Shown here: piece after piece, positions 35,518 through 42,966 of the stretch
Numbering within the stretch: position 1 is the stretch's first letter
Layout of the letters: every line of letters begins with the position of its first letter
DNA from: Agrococcus jejuensis
GTDB lineage: Bacteria > Actinomycetota > Actinomycetes > Actinomycetales > Microbacteriaceae
Assembly (NCBI RefSeq): GCF_900099705.1
Contig: NZ_LT629695.1
Coordinates: forward strand, 1,302,001 to 1,366,000
DNA length: 64,000 nucleotides
Direction: 5' to 3'
The notes under the pieces: generated by a model
What the model saw: only the letters and a program-made list of their open reading frames with translations
Database searches by the model: none
Told to the model about the DNA's origin: nothing
Position numbers and translations under genes: made by a program

Positions 35518-36441
35518 ATGAGCCCCGACTCCCCCATCCCCGACTTCACGCTGCGCCAGCTCGCGTACCTCGTGGCGGCGGCCGACGACGGCACGATCGC
35601 GGCGGCGGCGGCGCGGCTGCACGTGTCGGCGTCGGCGATCTCGGATGCGATCAGCGAGCTCGAGCGCTCCCTCGGCGCGCACCTCGCGATCCGTCGCCGC
35701 GCGCACGGCCTCACCCTCACGAGCGCCGGCGCGCACGTGGTCGCGCAGGCGCGTCCGCTGCTCGCAGCCGCCCGGGAGCTCGCGACGAGCCTCGCCGCCG
35801 ACGGCGCCCTCGTGGGCCCGATCACGATCGCGTGCTTCCCCACGCTCGCGCCCACGATCCTGCCGCCGCTGCTCGCGGGGTTCGCCGCCGAGCATCCTGG
35901 CGTCGACCTGCGCGTCGTCGAGACGACGCAGGACGGCCTCGCCGGACGCATCGAGTCGGGCGAGATCGACGTCGCGTTCGTGTACGAGACGCTCGTGCCG
36001 GGCAACCCGCGCCGCCGGCGTCTGTACGCGCTGCCCGCGCACGTGGTGCTCGCCGCCGACGACCCGCTCGCGGCGCAGCCGACGGTGCGGCTCGAGACGC
36101 TCGTCGACCGCGACCTCATCCTGCTCGACGCGCCGCCGTCGAGCGAGCACACGCTCTCGCTCTTCGCCGCGCGCGGCCTCACGCCGCGCATCCGCCAGCG
36201 CGTGCGCAGCTACGAGGCGGTGCGCACGCTCGTCGGCCGCGGGCTCGGCTACGGCATCCTCGTGCAGCGCCCGGCGAACGCGGCGAGCTACGAGGGCTTC
36301 CCCCTCGCGCTGCGCGAGATCGAGCCGGCGGTCGGCCCGGTGGGCGTCGACGTGCTCTGGTCTGCGGATGCGGATGCCCCGCCCCGCGTGCGCGCGCTCA
36401 TCGACTTCGCGACGTCCTTGGAGTGGCCGGCGCCCCGCTGA
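35518..36441 (+). CDS. LysR-family transcriptional regulator
   Basis: This gene encodes 307 residues from ATG 35518. The N-terminal LysR helix-turn-helix (FTLRQLAYLVAAADDGTIAAAAARLHVSASAISDAISELERSLGAHLAIRR) is followed by a substrate-binding domain with VGPITIACFPTLAPTILPPLL and GEIDVAFVYETLV. It is divergent from the P450 fusion and separated by 227 nt, so it most likely activates that gene in response to its substrate. No other target is apparent nearby. Confidence 0.92.
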   Translation: MSPDSPIPDFTLRQLAYLVAAADDGTIAAAAARLHVSASAISDAISELERSLGAHLAIRRRAHGLTLTSAGAHVVAQARPLLAAARELATSLAADGALVGPITIACFPTLAPTILPPLLAGFAAEHPGVDLRVVETTQDGLAGRIESGEIDVAFVYETLVPGNPRRRRLYALPAHVVLAADDPLAAQPTVRLETLVDRDLILLDAPPSSEHTLSLFAARGLTPRIRQRVRSYEAVRTLVGRGLGYGILVQRPANAASYEGFPLALREIEPAVGPVGVDVLWSADADAPPRVRALIDFATSLEWPAPR

Positions 36442-36462
36442 CGTCGGCTCGCAGCGAGACGC

Positions 36463-36634
36463 TCCCCCACCAGCTGGTCGAGGAGCGCAGGCGCGCAGCG
36501 CCTCCGCGTCACGAGACCACGCGACAGGCCCGCGCGACGCGACCAAGCACGCGGCTGGGCAGGAGACGCGGTCGCGTGGTCTCGTGACGCGTGCTCGCCT
36601 GGCGGCTCGCGCGCTCCTCGACCAGCTGCTGGGG
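36463..36634. repeat. About 170-bp dispersed palindromic repeat (family A, copy 3)
   Basis: CCCCCACCAGCTGGTCGAGGAG pairs with the end CTCCTCGACCAGCTGCTGGGG, and GTCACGAGACCACGCGAC pairs with GTCGCGTGGTCTCGTGAC. It begins 21 nt after the LysR stop and may also terminate that transcript. It is the most symmetrical of the three long copies. Confidence 0.8.
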
Positions 36635-36677
36635 CGCACCAAGCCATCCCCCACCCCACCCCGGCTACGCTGAGGCG

Positions 36678-37193
36678 ATGCCCGACTCCGCGCCGACGCC
36701 GGCCCCCGACGCCGCTGCGACCGCATCCGCGAGCAGCGCATCCGCGGCCACCGCATCCATCGCGCCGGGCTCGCTCGTGTGGCGCATCAAGTCGTCGCTC
36801 ATCGGGTACGTGCGCGGCATGTCCGACGGCGAGGTGCTGCTCGACGACGGCGTGCTCGACACCGCCGAGGGCTTCGCGTTCCCGGCGAAGGGCGTCGACG
36901 GCGACACGCTGCGCTTCGGTGGCGTCGTGACGTTCCAAGGCCACAACGGCATGATGCACGTCGAGCTGTCGGAGCCGTCGCTCACGCCGGTCGGCGACGG
37001 CTGGCGCGTGGAGTTCTCCGACCCCGACGCCCCGACCGTGCGGCTGCACTTCGCCGACGTCGCCTCGGTCGTGACCGGTCGCGACGGCACGCAGCACGGC
37101 ACGGGCACGTTCCTCGCCGCCGACGGCGCCGACCTCTTCTTCGGGCCGTACGAGCAGGGCACGCCCCTCGACGACCCCTTCGTGCAGGGCTGA
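36678..37193 (+). CDS. HtaA-domain (heme-binding-like) protein without an evident export signal
   Basis: This gene encodes 171 residues from ATG 36678. After an Ala/Ser/Pro-rich start (residues 1-35) comes an HtaA-type domain: LVWRIKSSLIGYVRGMSDGE, then FAFPAKGVDGDTLRFGG, VTFQGHNGMMHVELSEPSL and VEFSDP. HtaA domains in Corynebacterium bind heme at the cell surface. Here there is no hydrophobic signal peptide, no sorting signal and no hmu transporter nearby, so a cytoplasmic or otherwise different role is possible. Confidence 0.8.
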   Translation: MPDSAPTPAPDAAATASASSASAATASIAPGSLVWRIKSSLIGYVRGMSDGEVLLDDGVLDTAEGFAFPAKGVDGDTLRFGGVVTFQGHNGMMHVELSEPSLTPVGDGWRVEFSDPDAPTVRLHFADVASVVTGRDGTQHGTGTFLAADGADLFFGPYEQGTPLDDPFVQG

Positions 37194-37204
37194 GGCAGCC
37201 GGCC

Positions 37205-37585
37205 GTGGTCGATCTCGCGTGGTGGGAGGTCGAGACGCCGTGGCCGGATCGGTTCCGCGAGTTCCACGGCGCGATGTGGGGCTGGACGTTCGATCCCGAG
37301 TTCGAGGACGCCGGGATCGGCCGCTACTGGATCGTGAAGGAGCACACGTCGGCGACGATCGGCGGGCTCTGGGAGTCGTCCGCCCTGCGTCCGCCGGCCG
37401 CAGGCGCGCGCATCTACCTCGTCGTCGAGGACCTGGAGGCGACGCTCGCCTACGCGGTCGGGCACGGCGCGAGCATCGAGCGCGAGCGCACCGGACTCGG
37501 CGGCGACGACAGGTGGTTCGCGACGTTCCGCGACCCGTCGGGCGTCTCGTGGGGCCTCTGGACGGAGCACGAGGCGGCGTCGTAG
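37205..37585 (+). CDS. VOC (glyoxalase/dioxygenase fold) family protein
   Basis: This gene encodes 126 residues. I chose GTG 37205, 11 nt after the HtaA-gene stop, because the domain begins right there (VVDLAWWEVETPWPDRFREFHGAMWG). The paired beta-alpha-beta-beta-beta modules include ARIYLVVEDLEATLAYAVGHGASIE and the closing RDPSGVSWGLWTE. It is probably co-transcribed with the HtaA gene. The function is unknown; family members include resistance proteins and metal-dependent enzymes. Confidence 0.75.
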   Translation: MVDLAWWEVETPWPDRFREFHGAMWGWTFDPEFEDAGIGRYWIVKEHTSATIGGLWESSALRPPAAGARIYLVVEDLEATLAYAVGHGASIERERTGLGGDDRWFATFRDPSGVSWGLWTEHEAAS

Positions 37586-37611
37586 CGACACCTCGATCCG
37601 CTCCCCCAGGC

Positions 37612-37646
37612 CCGCTCCTCGAGGTGCGAGCGAAGCGAGCCTCGAA
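37612..37646. repeat. Short dispersed motif (family C)
   Basis: CCGCTCCTCGAGGTGCGAGC with GAAGCGAGCCTCGAA is a single unpaired copy of the motif found at 32281, 40073/40141 and 42904. It lies between the VOC gene stop and the SRPBCC gene start. Confidence 0.6.
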
Positions 37647-37682
37647 CGGCGCCCCCGAATGACTCCCGCGTACGCTCGCCGC

Positions 37683-38144
37683 ATGACCCGCACCGACCGC
37701 GCCAGCCTGCTCGTGCACGTCGACCGCGCGACGGCCTTCGCGGCGCTCACCGACCGCGTCGCGCTCGAGGCATGGCTGAGCCCCGAGGGCATGTCGGGCC
37801 GCTTCGAGCGCTTCGACATGCGCGCCGGCGGCTCCTACCGGCTCGTGCTGACGTACGACGACGCGTCGGATGCGCCTGGCAAGACGACGGCCGCCGAGGA
37901 CGTGTCGGAGGTGCGCATCGCATCCCTCGATCCGGGCCGGTCGATCGTGCAGCTCGTCGACTTCGAGTCCGACGACCCGGCGTTCCAGGGCACGATGACG
38001 ATGGAGTCGACGGTCGTCGACGACCCGCACGGCGCGGTCGTGACGATCGAGGCGCGCGACGTGCCACCGGGCGTCGGCGCCGCGGATCACGCGCTCGGCA
38101 TCACGAGCTCGCTCGCGAACCTCGCGCGCTACCTCGAGGGCTGA
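37683..38144 (+). CDS. SRPBCC/AHSA1-like protein
   Basis: This gene encodes 153 residues from ATG 37683; ATG 37659 in frame is an alternative. The AHSA1-type START fold is shown by VHVDRATAFAALTDRVALEAWLSPEGMSGRF, MRAGGSYRLVLTYDD, VSEVRIASLDPGRSIVQLVDF and the final helix ADHALGITSSLANLARYLEG. Such proteins bind hydrophobic ligands or assist other proteins. The exact role is unknown. Confidence 0.8.
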   Translation: MTRTDRASLLVHVDRATAFAALTDRVALEAWLSPEGMSGRFERFDMRAGGSYRLVLTYDDASDAPGKTTAAEDVSEVRIASLDPGRSIVQLVDFESDDPAFQGTMTMESTVVDDPHGAVVTIEARDVPPGVGAADHALGITSSLANLARYLEG

Positions 38145-38147
38145 GCG

Positions 38148-38402
38148 TCAGGCGACGACGACGCCCGCGCCAATCGCCATGACGAGCAGGAGGAAGCCGA
38201 CGATCCCGGCGGCCGAGGCCACGATCGTGACGACCTTCGGGAAGGCCCGATCCCGCCGACGTGCCCGGAACCTCGCGACGAGCACCACGATCGCGAGCGC
38301 GACGGCGATGGCGCCGAGCACGCCGAGCGTCTGGAAGACGGGTGTGAGGTCGGCGGTGAGCGGATCGGAGGGTCCGGCGCCGTCGCCTGCGAGGAAGAGC
38401 AT
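38148..38402 (-). CDS. Small two-helix membrane protein
   Basis: This gene encodes 84 residues from ATG 38402, convergent with the SRPBCC gene. It has two clear transmembrane segments (LGVLGAIAVALAIVVLVARF and VVTIVASAAGIVGFLLLVMA) joined by a basic loop (RARRRDRAFPK). I recognise no family; it is probably a plasma-membrane hypothetical. Confidence 0.65.
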   Translation of the reverse strand: MLFLAGDGAGPSDPLTADLTPVFQTLGVLGAIAVALAIVVLVARFRARRRDRAFPKVVTIVASAAGIVGFLLLVMAIGAGVVVA

Positions 38403-38480
38403 GGCGACAGGCTGCCCGCCGCCCTCGCCGCGGCGCGCTGCCTGGACAGCGCGCGGCGGCGGGCGCTATGCGACGGCGTC

Positions 38481-38756
38481 TCAGGCCGGCGGTGCGATGC
38501 GCACCGTCACCGCATCCCCCACGTCCTTGCCGAGCTGCTTCCGCACCTTCGCGCTGATCGACACCATGTGCCGGCCGGTGCCGGTGGGCACGGCGCCGAC
38601 GTTCGCCAGCACGACGTCGTCGATCGTCGCGTCGACGCGCGTCGAGCGGCCGCTGCCGAACAGCTCGGCGGAGTCGGGGATGGCGACGCACGACCACACG
38701 TCGCCCTTCACGTCGACGCCGATCGTCGTCTCGAACTGCACCGCATCCCACGTCAT
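38481..38756 (-). CDS. DUF1905-domain protein
   Basis: This gene encodes 91 residues from ATG 38756. It matches the small beta-barrel DUF1905 pattern: AVQFETTIGVDVKGDVWSCVAIPDS, TRVDATIDDVVLANVGAVPTGTGRHMVSISAKVRKQLGKDVGDAVTVRI. The family is widespread and of unknown function, often fused to or beside YdeI-like OmdA domains. No partner gene is next to it here. Confidence 0.8.
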   Translation of the reverse strand: MTWDAVQFETTIGVDVKGDVWSCVAIPDSAELFGSGRSTRVDATIDDVVLANVGAVPTGTGRHMVSISAKVRKQLGKDVGDAVTVRIAPPA

Positions 38757-38796
38757 GCGGTCACGGTAGCCCGGACCCCTCGACGCCGCGCCGCTC

Positions 38797-38873
38797 GTTG
38801 CGTTTTGCAGGCGATTCGGGTGGGCGGAGGGAAGATACCCCTCTGCCACCCCGAATCGCCTGCAGAACGCAAC
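38797..38873. repeat. Long inverted repeat (family D, copy 1)
   Basis: GTTGCGTTTTGCAGGCGATTC is complemented by GAATCGCCTGCAGAACGCAAC with few mismatches, around a loop near 38825-38845. It lies between two minus-strand genes. Confidence 0.8.
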
Positions 38874-38888
38874 CGCCGCATCCGGGTC

Positions 38889-38963
38889 GGTGCGTATTGC
38901 AGGTGATTCCGGCTTTCGAGGGAACATTCCCCTCAGGAGGCGGAATCGCCTGCACAACGCAAC
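38889..38963. repeat. Long inverted repeat (family D, copy 2), probable terminator
   Basis: GGTGCGTATTGCAGGTGATTCC pairs with GGAATCGCCTGCACAACGCAAC. The outer 20 bases match copy 1, while the loop and inner stem differ. It begins about 10 nt beyond the stop of the minus-strand VOC gene at 38974, so it could terminate that transcript. Confidence 0.75.
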
Positions 38964-38973
38964 CCGCGAGCAG

Positions 38974-39336
38974 CTACCCGGCGTCCTCCACGAGGTTCAG
39001 CTGCGTGCCGTCGAGGTCGACGAGGTAGCCGATGCGCAGGCCGCTCGCCTCGCGCCGCACGGGGTGGAGGCGCGGGCAGCCGACCGTCGCCTCGGGCACG
39101 CCGGCGGCGCGGATGTCGGCGACGAGCGCATCGACGTCGGCGACGCGCAGCACGCACATCGCGTCGCTCGTCGCGGGGTCGGCGTCGGGAGCATCGTAGA
39201 ACTCGAGCTGCACGGTGCCGCGGCGCAGGATGAGCCAGCCGTCGTCGTGCACGGCCTCGAACCCGAGGCGCCCGTAGAACGCGATCGTCGCGTCGAACGA
39301 CCGCGACGGCAGCACCGGGATGGCGCGGTCGGTCAT
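38974..39336 (-). CDS. VOC-family protein, bleomycin-resistance-like
   Basis: This gene encodes 120 residues. ATG 39336 overlaps the upstream gene's stop as ATGA. The pattern is that of Ble-type VOC proteins: RAIPVLPSRSFDATIAFYGRLGFEA, WLILRRGTVQLEFYDAP, CVLRVADVDALVADIRAAGVPE and IGYLVDLDGTQLNLVEDAG. Family members sequester glycopeptide drugs, but many are uncharacterised. It is coupled to a RibD-C reductase gene. Confidence 0.82.
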   Translation of the reverse strand: MTDRAIPVLPSRSFDATIAFYGRLGFEAVHDDGWLILRRGTVQLEFYDAPDADPATSDAMCVLRVADVDALVADIRAAGVPEATVGCPRLHPVRREASGLRIGYLVDLDGTQLNLVEDAG

Positions 39337-39992
39337 CCGGGGTCGACCCCGAAGTCGCCGCCGTCCGCCGCCCGCTCGGCCTGGGGCACGTACTCGCGCG
39401 CATCCTCGTACGCGGCGGGCGTCGCCCCCTCGGCGGTGGGGCCGGGCGACGGCCGGTAGATCGTGCGCAGCATGCCGGTGGGCAGCGCCTCGGCCGAGAC
39501 GAGCGCGAAGTGCTGGATGGCACCGTCGTCGAACAGCCGCTCGCCGGCGCGGGCGGCGACGGGGTGGATGAGCAGGCGCAGCTCGTCGAGCTGGCCCGCC
39601 TCCAGCAGCTGTCGCACGACCGAGATCGACCCGGCGACGAGCACCTTCGACAGCCCTTCGGCGCGCAGCGCTCGTGCTGCGGCCACGACGTCGTCGGTGC
39701 GCTCGACGGCACGCCAGCCGAGATCCTGGTCGCCGCGGGTGGCGACGACCTTGCGCAGGTCGCCGAGCTCCTTCGCGAAGCCCGCATCCTCGCCGCCCGC
39801 CGCTTCGCGATCGGGCCACGCGCCGGCGAACGAGTCATAGGTGACGCGGCCGAGGATGAGCGCGTCGACGCCCGCGTAGTCCTCGCCGACCGCGGCGCCG
39901 ACGGCGGCGTCGAAGTAGGGGAAGTGCCAGTCGGGGTCGATCTCGGCGACGCCGTCGAGCGAGATGAACAGGGTCGAGACGATCGTCGTCAC
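39333..39992 (-). CDS. Dihydrofolate-reductase-like (RibD C-terminal domain) protein
   Basis: This gene encodes 219 residues. GTG 39992 has GGAGG about 6 nt upstream. The stand-alone RibD-C/DHFR fold is shown by VSTLFISLDGVAEIDPDWHFPYFD, ALILGRVTYDSFAGAWPD, LGDLRKVVATRGD, VLVAGSISVVRQLLEAGQLDELRLLIHPV and a C-terminal extension of about 40 residues. Such proteins are NADPH-binding and usually not true folate or riboflavin enzymes. It is translationally coupled to the downstream VOC gene. Confidence 0.85.
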   Translation of the reverse strand: MTTIVSTLFISLDGVAEIDPDWHFPYFDAAVGAAVGEDYAGVDALILGRVTYDSFAGAWPDREAAGGEDAGFAKELGDLRKVVATRGDQDLGWRAVERTDDVVAAARALRAEGLSKVLVAGSISVVRQLLEAGQLDELRLLIHPVAARAGERLFDDGAIQHFALVSAEALPTGMLRTIYRPSPGPTAEGATPAAYEDAREYVPQAERAADGGDFGVDPG

Positions 39993-40072
39993 GCTGACCT
40001 CCGTGGTCGGATGCGCTCGACCCTACGCGCGGCGACCGACGGCATCCACCCCGACCGCGCCCTCCAATGCCC

Positions 40073-40172
40073 GCTCCTTGAGGTGCGAGCGGAGCGAGCC
40101 TCGAAAGGAGCCGCACCAAGGCCTCCTCGCAGGGAGCCCTTCGAGGCTCGCTGCGCTCGCACCTCAGGGAGC
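40073..40172. repeat. Paired inverted family-C motifs, 32-nt arms
   Basis: GCTCCTTGAGGTGCGAGC... (40073-40104) and its complement ...GCTCGCACCTCAGGGAGC (40141-40172) form a hairpin-capable pair in the spacer between the RibD-C gene and the CNNM operon, which are divergent. It may insulate the two transcripts. Confidence 0.75.
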
Positions 40173-40208
40173 GTCTTCGCGTCAAAGCCGCCCCACAGCC
40201 CCGCCCCG

Positions 40209-40214
40209 TAGACT
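40209..40214 (+). promoter_or_regulatory. Candidate -10 element of the CNNM operon
   Basis: TAGACT in the context CGTAGACTCC matches the TAnnnT form of actinobacterial -10 boxes. It lies 38 nt before the GTG of the small leader ORF. No good -35 box precedes it. Confidence 0.35.
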
Positions 40215-40251
40215 CCTCGCACCCATTCCCTGACCCACGAGAGAGAACCCC

Positions 40252-40395
40252 GTGAGCCATCGAAGCCCCGCCTCCGACTCGGAGTGCCACAGTCCCAGCC
40301 CCGACTCGGAGGGACATAGTCCCGACTCCGACTCGGAGGGTCACAGGCCGAGCCTGACCCGAACGCGACGCCCCCGAGGGGGTGAGGACCAGTGA
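40252..40395 (+). CDS. 47-residue leader ORF with three Asp/Glu/His-rich nonapeptide repeats
   Basis: GTG 40252 follows GAGAGAG and opens a 47-codon frame whose TGA (40393-40395) overlaps the transporter's ATG as TGATG. The peptide contains three tandem 9-residue units, SPASDSECH, SPSPDSEGH and SPDSDSEGH, each ending in His (Cys-His in the first), followed by a basic tail RTRRPRGGEDQ. The 27-bp DNA units (for example CCGACTCGG at 40274, 40301 and 40328) are exactly in phase. Coupling to a divalent-cation transporter and the acidic/His content suggest a metal-responsive leader or small metal-binding peptide; this is inference. Confidence 0.5.
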   Translation: MSHRSPASDSECHSPSPDSEGHSPDSDSEGHRPSLTRTRRPRGGEDQ

Positions 40396-41819
40396 TGGAG
40401 GCAGTGCTCACGCTGCTGCTGGGCGTGCTGCTGACGTTGGCGATCATCGCCGCGTGCGGCTTCTTCGTGGCGCAGGAGTTCGCCTACATGTCGGTCGACC
40501 GCTCGCGGATCGCCGCGAAGGCATCCGCCGGCGATGCGCAGGCGAAGCGCGTGCAGGCGATCACGAAGCGCACGTCGTTCATGCTGTCGGGCGCGCAGCT
40601 CGGCATCACCGTCACGGGTCTGCTCATCGGCTACGTCGCGGAGCCGCTCATCGGCGAGTCCCTCGGCGTCCTCCTGGGCGGCGTCGGCATCCCCATGGGC
40701 GTCAGCGTGCTCATCGGCACGACCGGCGCCCTGGTGCTGGCGACGATCGTCACGATGATCTTCGGCGAGCTCTATCCGAAGAACTACGCGATCGCGAACC
40801 CCGAGCCGCTCGCTCGCGCCCTCGCGATCCCGACGCGCATCTACCTGCTGGCGTTCGGCTGGCTCATCACGGTCTTCGACCATGCGGCGAACGCGCTGCT
40901 GCGCCTCGTGCGCATCGAGCCGCTGGAGGACGTGGATGCGAGTGCCACCGCTCGCGACCTCGAGGCGATCGTCGAGGAGTCGCGCGTCAGCGGCCACCTG
41001 CCTGCCGACCTGTCGATGATGATCGACCGCATCCTCGACTTCCCGCAGCGCGACGTCGAGCACGCCATGGTGCCGCGGTCGCGCGTGGATGCGGTCGCCC
41101 CGGACGCGACGATCGGCGAGGTGCGGGCGCTCATGGCCGTCGGCCACACCCGCTACCCGGTCGTCGACGAGCACGACTCCCCCGTTGGCGTCGTCGCGCT
41201 GGTCGACGTGCTGCGCTCGACCGCGTCGCCCGACGCTCCGGTCACCGAGGTGATGCGGGATGCCGTGGTGCTGCCCGCGACGATGCTGCTGCCGCAGGCG
41301 CTCGACCGCATGCAGCGCACGCGCAACGAGCTCGTGTGCGTCGTCGACGAGCACGGCTCGTTCGACGGCATCCTCACGATCGAGGACCTCACCGAGGAGG
41401 TCGTGGGCGAGATCGTCGACGAGCACGACACCGACGAGATCGCCGTCGTCGCGAGCGGCGACCACGCGTGGGTGCTGCCGGGCGACGTGCACGTCGACGA
41501 GGTCGAGCGCCTCATCGGCCACGACCTGCCCGAGGGCGACGACGAGACCATCGCGGGCGTCGCCATCCGTCACCACGGCGACCTGCCGGTGATCGGCGAC
41601 CTCGTGCGCGTCGACCTGCCCGAGGAGGCCGGCGAGATGGTCGAGGGCATCGAGATCGACCGATGGCTCGAGATCGAGGTCACCGAGGTCGAGCGGCACG
41701 TGCCGTCGCAGGTGGTGCTGCGGCTGCTGACGTTCGACCGGAACGCGGATGCTGGTTCGGCGGATGCGGATGCCGATGCGGTCGACGCCTCGGCCGCGAA
41801 CGAGGAGGTGACCCGATGA
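40395..41819 (+). CDS. CNNM/CorC-type divalent-cation transport protein (hemolysin family)
   Basis: This gene encodes 474 residues. I chose ATG 40395, which overlaps the leader ORF stop; GTG 40392 is possible. The DUF21/CNNM transmembrane domain (about 1-200) has FFVAQEFAYMSVDRSRI, LSGAQLGITVTGLLIGYVAEP and MIFGELYPKNYAI. A CBS pair follows (about 220-345, HTRYPVVDEHDSPVGVVALVDVL and ELVCVVDEHGSFDGILTIEDLTEEVVGEI), then a CorC/HlyC C-terminal domain (WVLPGDVHVDEVERLIG). CNNM proteins export or exchange Mg2+. It is coupled by ATGA to a shorter paralogue. Confidence 0.9.
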   Translation: MEAVLTLLLGVLLTLAIIAACGFFVAQEFAYMSVDRSRIAAKASAGDAQAKRVQAITKRTSFMLSGAQLGITVTGLLIGYVAEPLIGESLGVLLGGVGIPMGVSVLIGTTGALVLATIVTMIFGELYPKNYAIANPEPLARALAIPTRIYLLAFGWLITVFDHAANALLRLVRIEPLEDVDASATARDLEAIVEESRVSGHLPADLSMMIDRILDFPQRDVEHAMVPRSRVDAVAPDATIGEVRALMAVGHTRYPVVDEHDSPVGVVALVDVLRSTASPDAPVTEVMRDAVVLPATMLLPQALDRMQRTRNELVCVVDEHGSFDGILTIEDLTEEVVGEIVDEHDTDEIAVVASGDHAWVLPGDVHVDEVERLIGHDLPEGDDETIAGVAIRHHGDLPVIGDLVRVDLPEEAGEMVEGIEIDRWLEIEVTEVERHVPSQVVLRLLTFDRNADAGSADADADAVDASAANEEVTR

Positions 41820-42835
41820 GCTGGTGGCTCGTCGCGCTGATCACGACGGCGCTCATCGTCGCGAGCGCGTTCTTCGTCATCGTGGAGTTCGCGCTGCTCG
41901 CCGCGCGCCGCCACCGGCTCGAGGAGGAGGCGCCTCGCAGCGCATCCGCCCGTGCCGCGCTGCGCGGCGTCAACGAGCTCACGGTCATGCTGGCGTTCGC
42001 GCAGCTGGGCATCACGCTGTGCACCTTCCTGCTCGGCGCGATCACGAAGCCGGCGATCGACTACGCGCTGTCGCCGGTGTTCGAGGCGTGGGGGCTGCCG
42101 TTCTGGGCCGCCGACGTGCTCGCGTTCATGCTCGCGCTCATCGTCGTGACCTTCCTGCACCTCGTGATCGGCGAGATGGCGCCGAAGTCCTGGGCGATCG
42201 CGCACCCCGAGACGGCCGCGAAGGCGACCGGCATCCTCGCGCGGGCCATGACGTGGCCGCTGCGTCCGTTCCTGCTGTGGATCAACCACATCGCGAACCG
42301 GCTGGTGAAGGCGTCAGGCGTCGAGCCCGTCGAGAAGGCTGCGGCGGGCGGGCAGGACGTCGACACGATCCGCGAGCTCGTCGCCCACTCGAAGGCGGCC
42401 GGCGTGCTCGAGACGCAGTACTCGGAGCCGATCGCGAAGGCGATCTCGCTCACGACCCTGACGATCGCGGACGTGGTGCAGACGGATGCGGCGCCGACCG
42501 CGGTGCCCGCCTCGGCGTCGGCCGCCGACGTGCAGGCAGCCTCGGCCGCCTCGGGCCACCTGCGGGTGCTCGTCGGCTCGGGTGCGGGAGCGCGCGTCGT
42601 GCACGTGCGCGACACCCTCGCCGTGGCGGCGTCGACCCCGGTCGAGTCGCTGGCCCGGGATGCGTTCGCGGTCACGCCCGAGACGTCGGTGCACGACGCC
42701 CTCACGCGCATGCGCCGCGAGCGCGTGCAGCTGGCGACGGTCGTCTCGTCGTCGACGCTCGTCGGCGTCGTGACGCTCGACGACCTGCTGCGCGAGGTGC
42801 TCCCCGGCCCGGCCGACCCCGTCCTCCAGAGTTGA
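41816..42835 (+). CDS. Second CNNM-family protein, lacking the CorC domain
   Basis: This gene encodes 339 residues, with ATG 41816 overlapping the previous stop. The CNNM/DUF21 membrane domain is complete (ALITTALIVASAFFVIVEFALLAARRHRL, AFAQLGITLCTFLLGAITKP, HLVIGEMAPKSWAI). The cytoplasmic part keeps only a degenerate CBS region ending LVGVVTLDDLLREVL. A tandem full-length plus short CNNM pair is common in actinobacteria and suggests a heterodimer. Linker residues about 220-250 are Ala/Ser-rich. Confidence 0.88.
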   Translation: MSWWLVALITTALIVASAFFVIVEFALLAARRHRLEEEAPRSASARAALRGVNELTVMLAFAQLGITLCTFLLGAITKPAIDYALSPVFEAWGLPFWAADVLAFMLALIVVTFLHLVIGEMAPKSWAIAHPETAAKATGILARAMTWPLRPFLLWINHIANRLVKASGVEPVEKAAAGGQDVDTIRELVAHSKAAGVLETQYSEPIAKAISLTTLTIADVVQTDAAPTAVPASASAADVQAASAASGHLRVLVGSGAGARVVHVRDTLAVAASTPVESLARDAFAVTPETSVHDALTRMRRERVQLATVVSSSTLVGVVTLDDLLREVLPGPADPVLQS

Positions 42836-42877
42836 GGTTTTCGGCCCGAGGTGAGGTCACATCGGGCCGAAACCCTC
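42834..42877 (+). terminator. Hairpin terminator of the CNNM operon
   Basis: GAGGTTTTCGGCCCGA and TCGGGCCGAAACCCTC form a 16-bp stem with one mismatch and a 12-nt loop, beginning at the stop codon itself. Confidence 0.75.
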
Positions 42878-42903
42878 GACTCTCCCCTGGCCCGCTCCCC
42901 AAG

Positions 42904-42940
42904 CCCGCTCCTTGAGGTGCGAGCGAAGCGAGCCTCGAAA
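42904..42940. repeat. Short dispersed motif (family C)
   Basis: CCGCTCCTTGAGGTGCGAGC followed by GAAGCGAGCCTCGAA repeats the motif at 32281, 37612 and 40073. It lies in the short spacer between the CNNM terminator and the stop of the TM2 protein gene. Confidence 0.6.
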
Positions 42941-42966
42941 GGTGCCCGCCCAGGGGCTCGAACTCC

